Source: a virus
IMG/VR virus record: IMGVR_UViG_3300030329_000640
Location: 1-35,655 of that record
Length of the DNA stretch: 35,655 nucleotides
Reading direction: 5' to 3' (one strand)
Under the pieces are notes generated by a model. It was not told the DNA's origin. It was given only the letters and a program-made list of their open reading frames with translations, and made no database searches. Each line of letters starts with the position of its first letter. The stretch's first letter is position 1. Both the position numbers and the translations under genes were made by a program. Below, piece by piece: positions 17,345 through 24,866 of the stretch.

Positions 17345-17584
17345 TTACTCTTGCGACTCAATAGATCCGGCATACCAACCTTCAGGAAGGTCTACCGAAT
17401 TGCTGGACAGCTCCCACGTGGAGCCGTTCCAGTAATAGACTTGGCCTCGTATTCCGGGGCCAAGCCGAATTAGTCCATCAGATTCAGGGACGAAGACCAC
17501 CCGTGAACCGCCGCAGCTTATCACGCCAACGGCGACGGATGTCATCAGGGACGCGAGGAGCGTCCATCGCTGTATCTGTCTCAT
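17345..17584 (-). CDS. Small phage lipoprotein, possible o-spanin
   Basis: A 79-residue protein with a classic lipoprotein signal: basic RQIQRW, a hydrophobic core, and lipobox VISC with Cys at residue 24. The mature part (FVPESDGLIRLGPGIRGQVY, then YYWNGSTWELSSN and LPEGWYAG) follows a pattern shared by many small envelope proteins near phage lysis genes. It would sit in the outer membrane facing the periplasm of a Gram-negative host. Its start lies inside the 57-aa gene upstream in another frame, an arrangement typical of overlapping spanin pairs, but the partner here is too short for a standard i-spanin. Role as o-spanin is possible, not shown. Confidence 0.65.
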   Translation of the reverse strand: MRQIQRWTLLASLMTSVAVGVISCGGSRVVFVPESDGLIRLGPGIRGQVYYWNGSTWELSSNSVDLPEGWYAGSIESQE

Positions 17585-17657
17585 GTGCTTTATTCCAAGT
17601 AAAGGGGATCAAAGCCTTAAATAAGGCAAACAGTGCTGTTGTTAAGGCTTCCCACAT
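17484..17657 (-). CDS. Short overlapping gene, 57 aa, membrane/amphipathic N-terminus
   Basis: A 57-residue protein (starts MWEALTTALFALFKALIPFT, then the basic segment APRVPDDIRRRWRDKLRRF). The first 20 residues are hydrophobic enough for a membrane helix or amphipathic anchor. Its ATG overlaps the stop of the 80-aa gene as TAATG, a strong sign of coupled translation, and its last 100 nt overlap the lipoprotein gene in another frame. The DAP-VPDDIRRR segment resembles small proteins of phage lysis cassettes. It might be the inner-membrane partner of the lipoprotein. Confidence 0.55.
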   Translation of the reverse strand: MWEALTTALFALFKALIPFTWNKAHETDTAMDAPRVPDDIRRRWRDKLRRFTGGLRP

Positions 17658-17899
17658 TACTCGGGCCTTATCCAGCCGTGCTGGTTAGGGGGCGTCGTCG
17701 TATACTTGCGAAGGGGCGGGGCATCTAGCCCGTACTTTCGACGGATACTGTAAAGGTGTTCGCGGTCTCGTTCGCTCAAACCATCAATACCGCGCTTTTC
17801 CGCCTTCTTAACAAGGCCCGCTTTCCCCGCCTCGCTCATTGCAAGAAGGACGTGCATACCTGACGTTTTCCTGCCAGAGTTGGTTGTTATGGTACACAT
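17657..17899 (-). CDS. Small protein with GWIRPE tail, 80 aa (paralogue A)
   Basis: An 80-residue basic protein starting MCTITTNSGRKTSGMHVLLA. A helical middle (RGIDGLSERDREHLYSIRRK) is followed by a Pro-rich C-terminus ending PPNQHGWIRPE. The same ending (PPNAWGWIRPE) occurs in the next upstream gene, so the two share a C-terminal element. AGGACT precedes the ATG. The function is unknown. Its place between the holin and capsid genes and its Met-Cys start, shared with the gp14-like protein, suggest a small virion or head-assembly component. Confidence 0.65.
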   Translation of the reverse strand: MCTITTNSGRKTSGMHVLLAMSEAGKAGLVKKAEKRGIDGLSERDREHLYSIRRKYGLDAPPLRKYTTTPPNQHGWIRPE

Positions 17900-17909
17900 C
17901 TAATTAGTC

Positions 17910-18170
17910 CTATTCTGGTCTTATCCAGCCCCAAGCGTTGGGCGGAGTGGTGTAACGCGGTTGCTGCGGCTGGGGCGGCGGTGCGGCTGGGGAAGCAGGA
18001 AAATCCTTTCGGGACAACAGGCCCTTAAACGGCGTGCCCGCCCGAGCGTATCGTGCATTTTCCCGCTTAATCTCATCCCGAGCGAGATTGTCGAACCACG
18101 TATCAGTTCGCCCCGGCTTATCTAAATAGGCTCGATCCACAGTGCCATCGGGATTTCTGGCGTAACACAT
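17910..18170 (-). CDS. Small protein with GWIRPE tail, 86 aa (paralogue B)
   Basis: An 86-residue protein starting MCYARNPDGTVDRAYLDKPG, with a charged helix (NLARDEIKRENARYARAG) and a Pro-rich tail (PASPAAPPPQPQQPRYTTPP) ending NAWGWIRPE. The tail matches that of the 80-aa neighbour, while the N-terminal parts differ apart from Met-Cys. The gene follows the holin-like gene with only the stop codon between. The function is unknown. The conserved aromatic ending could be a docking peptide for a common partner such as capsid or portal. Confidence 0.65.
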   Translation of the reverse strand: MCYARNPDGTVDRAYLDKPGRTDTWFDNLARDEIKRENARYARAGTPFKGLLSRKDFPASPAAPPPQPQQPRYTTPPNAWGWIRPE

Positions 18171-18172
18171 AT

Positions 18173-18367
18173 TTAAGAAGCTTCCCTTTTCAAAGTAAGG
18201 CGGGCTCCCGTGTAACCAAGTGCAACGAGTGCGGACTCAACAAGCCCAACAATCTGACCAGTTGCACCTTCAATAGGGAGGACGCCACTTGCGACAAAGG
18301 CTCCAAGAGCCACAGCAGCAAGAGCGAGATAGAACTCTGTCGTCTTGTATCCAGGTTTACTCGGCAT
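18173..18367 (-). CDS. Holin-like protein, 64 aa, two membrane segments
   Basis: The sequence starts SKPGYKTTEFYLALAAVALG and contains two hydrophobic segments, about residues 11-30 and 38-54, separated by a short hydrophilic turn, with a basic C-terminus (LTLKREAS). This KTTEFWLTLA-type opening and layout are typical of a small phage holin family seen in many proteobacterial phages. It would form inner-membrane lesions that release the endolysin. AGGAAT precedes the ATG. It lies far from the endolysin gene, as is usual in T7-like genomes. Confidence 0.75.
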   Translation of the reverse strand: MPSKPGYKTTEFYLALAAVALGAFVASGVLPIEGATGQIVGLVESALVALGYTGARLTLKREAS

Positions 18368-18377
18368 TTTAAGATTC

Positions 18378-19169
18378 CTACTTAAGATTGGAAACGGCGA
18401 GGCGTTGCTTCACCTCTTCTTGATATGCGGGATCGTTTCGGTAACGGTTGTCTTTCATAGCGGTCGTTACCTCGGCCCACGAACGGAAGCCTTGGGAAGC
18501 GTTTGCAGCTCCGACTTCACCTTTAATAAGATTAGGACGGCCCTCTGCTTGCTGATAGCGAGCGTGCAAGCCTTGGATGTTCATCATGATGGCGTTCTGA
18601 TCGCCTGAAGCCATGGCGTTGTCGTAGGCTTCAATCTCGGCATCTGATAAGTTCTTATCAGCCCATTGCGTCATAGCAGCATAGGCATCTTCACCGCCTA
18701 CGGAATCCAAGACGCTGGCCCGATGAGCGTTCATCAGGGCTTTTTGCCCCTCAACATACGCTTGAACCAAGTCCCGAGGGAGACCACGGGACTCAAGATC
18801 AGCATAAGACTCATCGGTAAGGTCGCCACTTTGCAGCAACTGCTCATTGTAGTTTTGCACGTCTTCTTGCGACACGAGAGCACCCTCTGCCCCCTCGGAC
18901 AGTTCGGTGTCTTGGGACATCTGGTCGCCCTCTTGAGGCATACCCGATTGCATTCTTTCGAGTTCTGCATACGACCTCGCCATTGCTTCAACATCGACGG
19001 TCCCATCTTCTTGGATGAACTTGTCCGGGACTTCAAAGGCGTATTCCTCGGGAGTTTGTTGGGCTTGCCCTTCCGACGAGGCTTCTTGCTCATTCACGCC
19101 TTCCAAGTTAGGTTGATTAGGGTTATTGGGGCCGGAAACGTCCCCACCGACTTCAATACGTTCAGACAT
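18378..19169 (-). CDS. Capsid assembly scaffolding protein (T7 gp9-like)
   Basis: A 263-residue, highly acidic, helical protein rich in Glu, Gln and Asp, placed between portal and capsid genes as T7 gene 9. The N-terminal half is disordered-looking (SGPNNPNQPNLEGVNEQEAS), and the C-terminus forms a basic helix (YRNDPAYQEEVKQRLAVSNL) that would bind the capsid protein. The ATG at 19169 is chosen because GGAGTG lies 7 nt upstream and the portal stop is just before it; a longer frame to 19202 would begin inside the portal gene. Expected to leave the head during maturation. Confidence 0.88.
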   Translation of the reverse strand: MSERIEVGGDVSGPNNPNQPNLEGVNEQEASSEGQAQQTPEEYAFEVPDKFIQEDGTVDVEAMARSYAELERMQSGMPQEGDQMSQDTELSEGAEGALVSQEDVQNYNEQLLQSGDLTDESYADLESRGLPRDLVQAYVEGQKALMNAHRASVLDSVGGEDAYAAMTQWADKNLSDAEIEAYDNAMASGDQNAIMMNIQGLHARYQQAEGRPNLIKGEVGAANASQGFRSWAEVTTAMKDNRYRNDPAYQEEVKQRLAVSNLK

Positions 19170-19173
19170 GTCC

Positions 19174-20733
19174 CTACACTCCTTGTTGTTTGATTTCTTC
19201 AACCGACTGCTTACCCAGCGTGTCGATCATTTGAGGCCCAAACTGTTGAGCCGCTTGTAGAATCTGTTGTTGTTGATATTCAGCTTGCACCTGCTCGGCG
19301 GACTTAATAAGCCCCTCGGTATCCAGGCCCAGAGCCATCGCTCTGCGATCCATATATTCCCGCATATTGACGAACTGGTTGACGACATCAGGGCCTAAGA
19401 GCTGGCCGACGCCCACGAGGAACTCATCCATCTTATTGAGATCATTACCTCGGCCCAGTGCCTCAACGCCTGTAATGATAGCCGGGCGGACCAGTTCATC
19501 AGGAAGCTCAGGGAGCCGCTGATCTCGTTGCATCTGATCCATTAAGCGGCCCACCAGCGGGAGCTGGAACTCTTGGCTTAGGACGCTGTAGATGCCGCCA
19601 AGTTGCCGCTCGATGCTTTGGGTCACAAGACGGACTTCTGCCGCCGTGACTCGCTCAGCATTTCGTATCGAGCTATCAGTTAGCAGAAACGCATACGACA
19701 GACGATCGCTGATCGTTTGCGACGTTTGATAAGCAATCGAGAGATCCGACGCTTTATTAAGTTGCAAGACCGACACGTCGTTCGCTGAACCTTCAACGAT
19801 AGCACCATTAGGGGCCTCCGCGAGAACCCTTGGGCGGGTCACTCCGTTAGGGGCAACAAGAAACAGAACCTTCGCCGCTGCTGCCGATGCTTCGACAATC
19901 GAGCCCGTAAGGGACTCAAGGCTGCGGAGGTCTCCGATATATTGTTCGACGTAGCCCCGGCCATAATCTTCGCCGTCCGTGCGATTCATACGCAGAACAA
20001 CGTAAGGACTCTTATCGGCTGGATAGGTGCCCTTTGATCCGGGCACAACTGCTCCATTGATTTCTTGATAGACCTCCATCATCCCGTCATCAAGCATCTT
20101 GATACAGGTGTAGATATCTACCGCGTTGTCTTTTGAAGTGGCGTCCATGCTGGGAGCCGCAAGGCCTTTCGCAGCTTCAGGAAGCAAGTCAACCGAAACG
20201 GACTCTTTAGTAATGATGATCCGTGGGTTCCCCATGGGATCACGCTTGCAAACGTAGCGATCCAGGTGGAATACCCGCATACCCCCCTCATCGGGGAGGT
20301 GCAGCAAGGCGTTTCCTGTCACGATCAAGTGACGCAAAGCCTCAAAGGTCTGGACTCGGAAAGCCTGAGTTTCAATCTCGGAACTGACCGACCGCTCAAT
20401 CTTGCTTAAAGACCGTTCGATCTGAGTCTTAATATCCCCATCCTGATCCTGCCCCTCCAATTCGCTCAGGGCGGCAGGGTCAATGACCAATCGAAAGAAG
20501 GGAGCATTTGGAGGAAGCAGACTCAGGAGGAGAGCCGAAGCCAAGTTATTCACGCCTCTAGCCCCTACGCTTTGGTAGGGGGTTGGCAGTTTACTGTGGC
20601 CGGTGTGCCCTTCATCCGTCATGATAGTGGGGATTGTCAGCTTGGCTGCATCCCGTGCACGTCGGATGTAAGGGTCACGCTCTGAGCACAGTTTGGTGTA
20701 GAGGCCTTTGGAGGCTCCGGTGCTTTTATTCAT
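19174..20733 (-). CDS. Portal / head-tail connector (T7 gp8-like)
   Basis: A 519-residue protein forming the dodecameric ring at one head vertex through which DNA is packaged. Characteristic phrases are ERDPYIRRARDAAKLTIPTI, PTPYQSVGARGVNNLASALL, SLLPPNAPFFRL and AFLLTDSSIRNAERVTAAEV. The Gln-rich C-terminus (QAEYQQQQILQAAQQFGPQ) is typical too. It follows the proline-rich gene by three bases and lacks a clear Shine-Dalgarno sequence, so translation is probably coupled. Length is close to T7 gp8 (536 aa). Confidence 0.95.
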   Translation of the reverse strand: MNKSTGASKGLYTKLCSERDPYIRRARDAAKLTIPTIMTDEGHTGHSKLPTPYQSVGARGVNNLASALLLSLLPPNAPFFRLVIDPAALSELEGQDQDGDIKTQIERSLSKIERSVSSEIETQAFRVQTFEALRHLIVTGNALLHLPDEGGMRVFHLDRYVCKRDPMGNPRIIITKESVSVDLLPEAAKGLAAPSMDATSKDNAVDIYTCIKMLDDGMMEVYQEINGAVVPGSKGTYPADKSPYVVLRMNRTDGEDYGRGYVEQYIGDLRSLESLTGSIVEASAAAAKVLFLVAPNGVTRPRVLAEAPNGAIVEGSANDVSVLQLNKASDLSIAYQTSQTISDRLSYAFLLTDSSIRNAERVTAAEVRLVTQSIERQLGGIYSVLSQEFQLPLVGRLMDQMQRDQRLPELPDELVRPAIITGVEALGRGNDLNKMDEFLVGVGQLLGPDVVNQFVNMREYMDRRAMALGLDTEGLIKSAEQVQAEYQQQQILQAAQQFGPQMIDTLGKQSVEEIKQQGV

Positions 20734-20736
20734 AGG

Positions 20737-21012
20737 TCATGCCGGGTAGTTCATTCCCGATCCTGTGTAGGGGATACGGAGGGCGGATTTTCCGCGCTTT
20801 CGGCGAATAGCCAAACTGCCTGTGCGAGCAGCGATACTCTCCGTGGTGTTTGTTCGCCGGGCCGTCTTAATCCCCTCTGGTCCTCGGGCTCTAGGGGGCG
20901 GAGCCGGGGCCTTGGGGGCTGGCAAAGACGGCATGAAGACGGGCGGGGGAGCCGGAGGGGGCGGTGGAGGTGGAGGGGGTGAGCCGCCACCGCCGAATGG
21001 ATTACTGCACAT
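20737..21012 (-). CDS. Proline-rich Met-Cys protein before portal (gp7.3-like?)
   Basis: A 91-residue protein beginning MCSNPFGGGGS, followed by runs of proline (about residues 12-45) and a basic C-terminus (RTGSLAIRRKRGKSALRIPY). Short Met-Cys, Gly/Pro-rich proteins directly upstream of the portal gene are common in T7-like phages; T7 gp7.3, a virion protein needed for tail assembly, has the same place and about the same size. The ATG overlaps the preceding stop as TAATG with GGAGAG upstream. The GC-rich proline coding also creates long frames in other readings, which are ignored. Confidence 0.7.
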   Translation of the reverse strand: MCSNPFGGGGSPPPPPPPPPAPPPVFMPSLPAPKAPAPPPRARGPEGIKTARRTNTTESIAARTGSLAIRRKRGKSALRIPYTGSGMNYPA

Positions 21013-21197
21013 TATTTACTCTCCAAGATGGTCTCGTTTTGACGACGTTGGTGTTCGATAAGCACGTCCACGACAGCCCGCTGCCCAGCACGAAACCATA
21101 CCATGCGTTCCGTGTCCTCAAGACGCGGGCAAGCGTCGGGGAACATTTCGCTTAGAACCTTGACTAACGCCGCCGAAATAGGGGGTAGGGGTTCCAT
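21012..21197 (-). CDS. Small conserved phage protein, 61 aa, unknown
   Basis: The sequence starts MEPLPPISAALVKVLSEMFP and continues with DACPRLEDTERMVWFRAGQR, an amphipathic helical protein that looks like a compact globular domain. Small proteins with a PPIS...L...L...FPD opening and a W-AGQR helix are frequent in phages before the portal region, but no function is known. The ATG at 21197 is preferred; a TTG at 21206 overlaps the upstream stop but sits too near its GGGAG site. It is coupled to the downstream Met-Cys gene by a TAATG overlap. Confidence 0.65.
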   Translation of the reverse strand: MEPLPPISAALVKVLSEMFPDACPRLEDTERMVWFRAGQRAVVDVLIEHQRRQNETILESK

Positions 21198-21202
21198 AAG
21201 AT

Positions 21203-21550
21203 TCAACGGCTCCCTTTTTCACGGCTAGAACTCACATACGCCGCAAGCAAGCAGACGTAGTTAATTACGTCGATGCAGGTGTCATCAAAGCTTTCGTCGG
21301 CTACCTCGAACTTCCCGGTCTTACAGAACCCAGAGAGCCTCTTGATCTTGTCGGCTATGCGGACCACGAAGCCCTGCTCGGTGGTGACGCCCACGCCCAG
21401 CTCCTCCACGAACATGAAATTCTGGAAGGGGTTCGTGCCATCGACCCCGCCGCTGTAATCGTGGTTCTTCTTAATTGAGAGTTCGAGGGCAGTCTTGCAG
21501 AGTTCCCGGTGAAACTTGAAGTAACCCTCACGGTTCATTTTGGATTCCAT
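21203..21550 (-). CDS. DUF1599-like protein (nucleotide-modification associated)
   Basis: A 115-residue helical protein starting MESKMNREGYFKFHRELCKT, with the diagnostic KKNHDYSG, NPFQNF, VRIADKIKRLSGF and DDTCIDVINYVCLLAAYV segments of the DUF1599 family, whose helical bundle resembles nucleotide-metabolism proteins and is listed among modification-associated domains. The ATG at 21550 has GAGGAGG 7 nt upstream, which rules out the longer frame to 21676. It overlaps the exonuclease end by 16 nt. A role in dNTP metabolism or DNA modification is inferred from the family only. Confidence 0.75.
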   Translation of the reverse strand: MESKMNREGYFKFHRELCKTALELSIKKNHDYSGGVDGTNPFQNFMFVEELGVGVTTEQGFVVRIADKIKRLSGFCKTGKFEVADESFDDTCIDVINYVCLLAAYVSSSREKGSR

Positions 21551-22248
21551 AGTTGTACCTCCTCGGTGATCGGATTCCATTCCCCCTCGCGGAGGATTCG
21601 AGCTACGCGAGCCTGTGAGAGCGCAAACTCTTCCCCTAGCCCCGCTTTTTGATACGCCCCCACCACTTCTTCCCACGTCCCCTCTTCCAGTATCTTCTCG
21701 GCACTAACAGGCCCCACCTTGGGGCACCCCTTGTACCCATCGGTGACGTCGCCCGTCAGGGCCTGGATCAGGTGGGAGCGGTCGGCCTCTTCAGGCGTGA
21801 TGGTCTTAAGTTCTTTAGTGGCTGGTCGGTACAAGCGTCCGGGGATGGTCTGAAGATCCTTATCGTCGCTCACGATGATTGTGTTATCAGTAGCGAGGAC
21901 GCCCATGACATCATCCGCTTCTAAGGTCTTGAAGCAAGCCGTGGGATATGCACTGATCAGGTACTCCCGAATGGGGACATAGATCACCGGCTTCCGCTTG
22001 CCCTTACGGTTCCACTTGTAGGTCGGAAGAACTGCGTGCCTCCAGTTCGTTTGGTCTGACAGGGCTATTAAGACACCCTCGGCCTCCAAAGTTTCTTGAA
22101 GGCCTGAAAGCTCCTGATCAACCATGTCCCTCGCAAGCTTGGCGTCAGCCGTCAGCGACCACCAATCATTGCCCCAGTGGATCGGTTGTTCTACAGCAGA
22201 GGTAATCTGGTAGATCAGGATGTCGCCATCAACGAGTAGGGTTGTCAT
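21535..22248 (-). CDS. 5'-3' exonuclease (T7 gp6-like)
   Basis: A 237-residue FEN/PIN-type nuclease. Acidic motifs are visible in LLVDGDILIYQI (residues 4-15), ACFKTLEADDVMGVLA (about 104-119) and IIVSDDKDLQTIPGRLY, and the helix-hairpin region reads ALTGDVTDGYKGCPKVGPVS. It degrades host DNA and removes primers, working with the DNA polymerase and helicase. The gene follows a small unknown gene with a 20-nt overlap, and its ATG has GGAGAAG upstream. It is shorter than T7 gp6 (300 aa), as is usual in marine relatives. Confidence 0.92.
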   Translation of the reverse strand: MTTLLVDGDILIYQITSAVEQPIHWGNDWWSLTADAKLARDMVDQELSGLQETLEAEGVLIALSDQTNWRHAVLPTYKWNRKGKRKPVIYVPIREYLISAYPTACFKTLEADDVMGVLATDNTIIVSDDKDLQTIPGRLYRPATKELKTITPEEADRSHLIQALTGDVTDGYKGCPKVGPVSAEKILEEGTWEEVVGAYQKAGLGEEFALSQARVARILREGEWNPITEEVQLWNPK

Positions 22249-22450
22249 CGTCTTCTCCGTCCTGTGATATGACCATCATCCGCCCTAATTCAATCATTCC
22301 CAAACAGCCATGGAACGGCCCACAGCACCCGAAGAACATAGCGTCCTCTTTATCCGTGCGGTTCGCCGAGCCAATAAAGACCATGGTGTCCATACGCTTT
22401 TGAAGTTCGGCCAGTAGCCGCCCAGTTGGAATAAACTCAAGGCTGTTCAT
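22229..22450 (-). CDS. Small unknown protein between nuclease genes, 73 aa
   Basis: A 73-residue protein (starts MNSLEFIPTGRLLAELQKRM). Its core (MDTMVFIGSANRTDKEDAMF, then GPFHGCLGMIELGRMMVIS) has the pattern of a small alpha/beta phage protein in which an E-L-L--L-K/R helix is followed by a strand and a C-terminal L-G-IEL-R helix. The tail is acidic. It overlaps the upstream nuclease gene by 14 nt and the exonuclease gene by 20 nt and has GAGGTGA before its ATG. No specific role can be given. Confidence 0.65.
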   Translation of the reverse strand: MNSLEFIPTGRLLAELQKRMDTMVFIGSANRTDKEDAMFFGCCGPFHGCLGMIELGRMMVISQDGEDDDNPTR

Positions 22451-22823
22451 TTGTCACCTCGTACACGTCCCACCCATAATTTCGGGCAGAGCCCCCGCAC
22501 TTCTCCAAATAGAGAGTTTGAGTCTTAGGGAGCTTAGATTCAGGGATTGACCAAAGGCGTCCATCCTTCGCCACAGCAACAAGTAGGTCGAAGTCCCCCG
22601 GCTTGTAGGACGTCGGCAGCTTACATCGCAGATAGGTAGAGCCGCTCTTTTCCCAACGTGAAGCCGTCTTGACTTGGACGCGGTGCGTGTCCCCATTGCG
22701 GACCATAACAAAGTCACAAGGGCTCTTACCTGTCGGGGGCCAGAAGACCTCCCATCCCCGCTCAGCAAAGTGGGCGGCGGCCCGGTATTCATTGGCCGAG
22801 CCAGTTTGGGAGTTGGGGTGCAT
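22437..22823 (-). CDS. PD-(D/E)XK nuclease, Holliday-resolvase-like
   Basis: A 128-residue protein with the core of a PD-(D/E)XK fold: helix SANEYRAAAHFAERGWEVFW, then PCDFVMVRNG (acidic residue), then HRVQVKTASRW with the Q-V-K catalytic strand, and a following strand FDLLVAVAKDG. Such small nuclease-fold proteins lie next to polymerase genes in many phages and may process branched DNA or host DNA. It starts 13 nt after the DNA polymerase stop, with AAAGGATT upstream. A second branch-cutting candidate (RusA type) is encoded at 27042-27569, so the two probably have different substrates. Confidence 0.8.
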   Translation of the reverse strand: MHPNSQTGSANEYRAAAHFAERGWEVFWPPTGKSPCDFVMVRNGDTHRVQVKTASRWEKSGSTYLRCKLPTSYKPGDFDLLVAVAKDGRLWSIPESKLPKTQTLYLEKCGGSARNYGWDVYEVTNEQP

Positions 22824-22836
22824 GTGAATCCTTTCA

Positions 22837-24645
22837 TCAATGCGTCTCCGCCCACGTCTTGCCTATCTTGAACTCCCCTTCAAGCGGGCATCTGAAATCG
22901 AACAACTTCCCTGCTGATCGAATGGCTTCCACAGCCAGCTCCCCCACATATGGGGCCTCTATCTCACTGGCTTCGTATTGGATTTCGTCATGGATATGGG
23001 CGACTTGTCTGACTTTAAGCTCGGTCTCGATGTGGAGATGACGAGCTTCGATAGTGGCCTGCTTCATCAGCACGGCACCGGCTGATTGTAACAAGGCATT
23101 AAGGGCTGAATGCTTAGATCGGATAGGTATGTGCCTGCCGTCCAGTCCCACAAGGTAATCTCGTTTCTCCAAGGTCTTATTGATCGCGTCCTTCAGGTGC
23201 TTAAGTGCTGGCATCTTCTTAAGGAATCGGCTCATCAATCGCTGGCCGTCCTTCACCCCGCCATTAACAATGCTCCCAATCTTCTGGGGGCCAGCTCCAT
23301 AAAGCCAAGCGTAGATAAAGGTCTTAGCTTGGTCACGGGTCTTCAAGCCCGCCGCCTTCTGGTTCGCGGTATGGATGTCGCCCTTGTCAATGATCTCGGC
23401 GTACAGCCCTCCATCAAAGGGAGCGAGGTAATGAGCCAAACACCGCAGCTCCAGGCCTGACGCATCTACACCAACGAGGAGCATCCCTTCAGGGGCATAG
23501 AAGAGGCTACGGCACTCCTTGCCATAAGGAGCATACGCGGCTGGAGTCTGAGCGACGTTCGGGCGTCGGTGTGTACACCGCCCCGTCACGGTGCCGTTCG
23601 TGTTGACCCGGCCATAAATGCGGCCATGGTCTTCCAACTTCATCCACGCTTCATTGCCCTCAGCCAGTTGGCCCAGCCGCTTGGCAATCGTCAAGTAGTC
23701 CACAAGGAGCTTAGCCTCTGTGTGCGTCATGGCCTTAAGAATAGACTCATCGACTTGTGGCTGACCCGAAGGCGTAAAGACCTCGGGCTTCCAATCGTAT
23801 TTATCCATAAGACACCGTGCAATCTGCTGCCGGGAGTCTGGGTTGAAGGGAGTCTCTCGCTCACGAGGCGGTCCCTTCGCAATCTCTGCGTCCTTGAAGC
23901 CCGCCTTCTTCGCTTCCGTCTTCGTCTTAAAGCGGCGATCTCCAACTCGCCAGTAAGCGGGGGTCTTCATGACCTCCACCGTAGGAGGGAAGGCGGAGAC
24001 AAGCTGCTCTTTCAACGCCTCCCGCTTTGACGACAAGTTAGCGTAAAGCTCGGCAGCTCCTGAGAGATTGAATGCGATCCCATTCCGCTCCTGCTCATAG
24101 ATGCAGCAAGCGAAGGCGTGCTCTAGTTGCACCGCCAACTCATCGACGTCTTGCTCCTCAATCAGCTCCCAGAGCTTCTGGGTCACAAGGGTATCTTGGA
24201 TGCAGTAGTCCAACATCTCATCATTGAGAGCGTCCCACCCGCCCTCGTAGTTGCCCTTGTGCTCCCCAAGCCGATGGCCCCAAGCCTCAAGGCTGTGGCT
24301 GCCTACAAGGTTCTTGGGAAAGTCTGACGAGTAGTTCTTAAAGTCCCGGTCCTTCTGGTCCGAAAAGGCAAGGCGAGCCATGACCATAGTGTCGCGGACA
24401 AGGCCACCGGGTCGCCAGCCTGGATAAAGCTTCTGGATAGCTGGGATGTCAAAGGCCATCCCGTTGTGCCCAACAATCAAGTCCTGATTCTTGAGGAAGG
24501 TCAGCCCCTGCACCATGTTCTCTTTGGTGTAGTAGGTGGTGTCGTTACCCTGACGGATTACCAAGCAATGAATCTCTTCCAGCCCTTCAAGAGTGCGGAA
24601 GTTATCAATCCCAGTAGTTTCGATATCAAAGATGGTAGGAGTCAT
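22837..24645 (-). CDS. DNA polymerase, family A (T7 gp5-like)
   Basis: A 602-residue replicative polymerase. The 3'-5' exonuclease domain has FDIETTG (residues 6-12), GHNGMAFDIP (59-68) and DYCIQDT (145-151). Polymerase motif A is GVDASGLELR (Asp about 393), motif B is RDQAKTFIYAWLYGAG (436-451) and motif C is HIHDEIQYE (Asp about 552). The residue equivalent to T7 Tyr526 and E. coli Phe762 is Tyr (about 444). It is shorter than T7 gp5 (704 aa), mainly in the thumb/thioredoxin-binding region, so processivity may be achieved differently. The ATG overlaps the upstream stop (ATGA). Confidence 0.97.
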   Translation of the reverse strand: MTPTIFDIETTGIDNFRTLEGLEEIHCLVIRQGNDTTYYTKENMVQGLTFLKNQDLIVGHNGMAFDIPAIQKLYPGWRPGGLVRDTMVMARLAFSDQKDRDFKNYSSDFPKNLVGSHSLEAWGHRLGEHKGNYEGGWDALNDEMLDYCIQDTLVTQKLWELIEEQDVDELAVQLEHAFACCIYEQERNGIAFNLSGAAELYANLSSKREALKEQLVSAFPPTVEVMKTPAYWRVGDRRFKTKTEAKKAGFKDAEIAKGPPRERETPFNPDSRQQIARCLMDKYDWKPEVFTPSGQPQVDESILKAMTHTEAKLLVDYLTIAKRLGQLAEGNEAWMKLEDHGRIYGRVNTNGTVTGRCTHRRPNVAQTPAAYAPYGKECRSLFYAPEGMLLVGVDASGLELRCLAHYLAPFDGGLYAEIIDKGDIHTANQKAAGLKTRDQAKTFIYAWLYGAGPQKIGSIVNGGVKDGQRLMSRFLKKMPALKHLKDAINKTLEKRDYLVGLDGRHIPIRSKHSALNALLQSAGAVLMKQATIEARHLHIETELKVRQVAHIHDEIQYEASEIEAPYVGELAVEAIRSAGKLFDFRCPLEGEFKIGKTWAETH

Positions 24646-24866
24646 AGGTCTTCCAAGATCAGAGGGGTTTGCTCACCACACCACAAGCACTCGATATTGA
24701 AGCTGTAGTATTCTTCAGCTTCCTCACGCGTCATGCCTTGCTGTTGAAGAGTTGTGATAATCTTCGCCTGTGAATAAACAGCCACCGGCTCTCGGGACCA
24801 CTGGCTGCCAAAGCCGAGGAGTGCGGAGTCCAGCCCATCAAAGACAATGGCGTTATCTTGGCTCAT
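24642..24866 (-). CDS. Small conserved protein upstream of polymerase, 74 aa
   Basis: A 74-residue protein with the pattern FDGLDSALLGFGSQWSREPV, then VYSQAKIITTLQQQGMTREE and AEEYYSFNIECLWCGEQTPL. This matches a family of unknown function common in T7-like and other marine phages (typically D-A-LGF, Y----I---L---GM--EEA-EYF-FNI). It is joined to both neighbours by ATGA overlaps, so it belongs to the DNA polymerase translation unit. The function is unknown. Confidence 0.75.
   Translation of the reverse strand: MSQDNAIVFDGLDSALLGFGSQWSREPVAVYSQAKIITTLQQQGMTREEAEEYYSFNIECLWCGEQTPLILEDL

Noticed and set aside
20751-21061. Other frames with proline or glycine runs around the pre-portal gene
   Set aside because: They arise from the GC-rich proline codons of the 91-aa gene in alternative frames.
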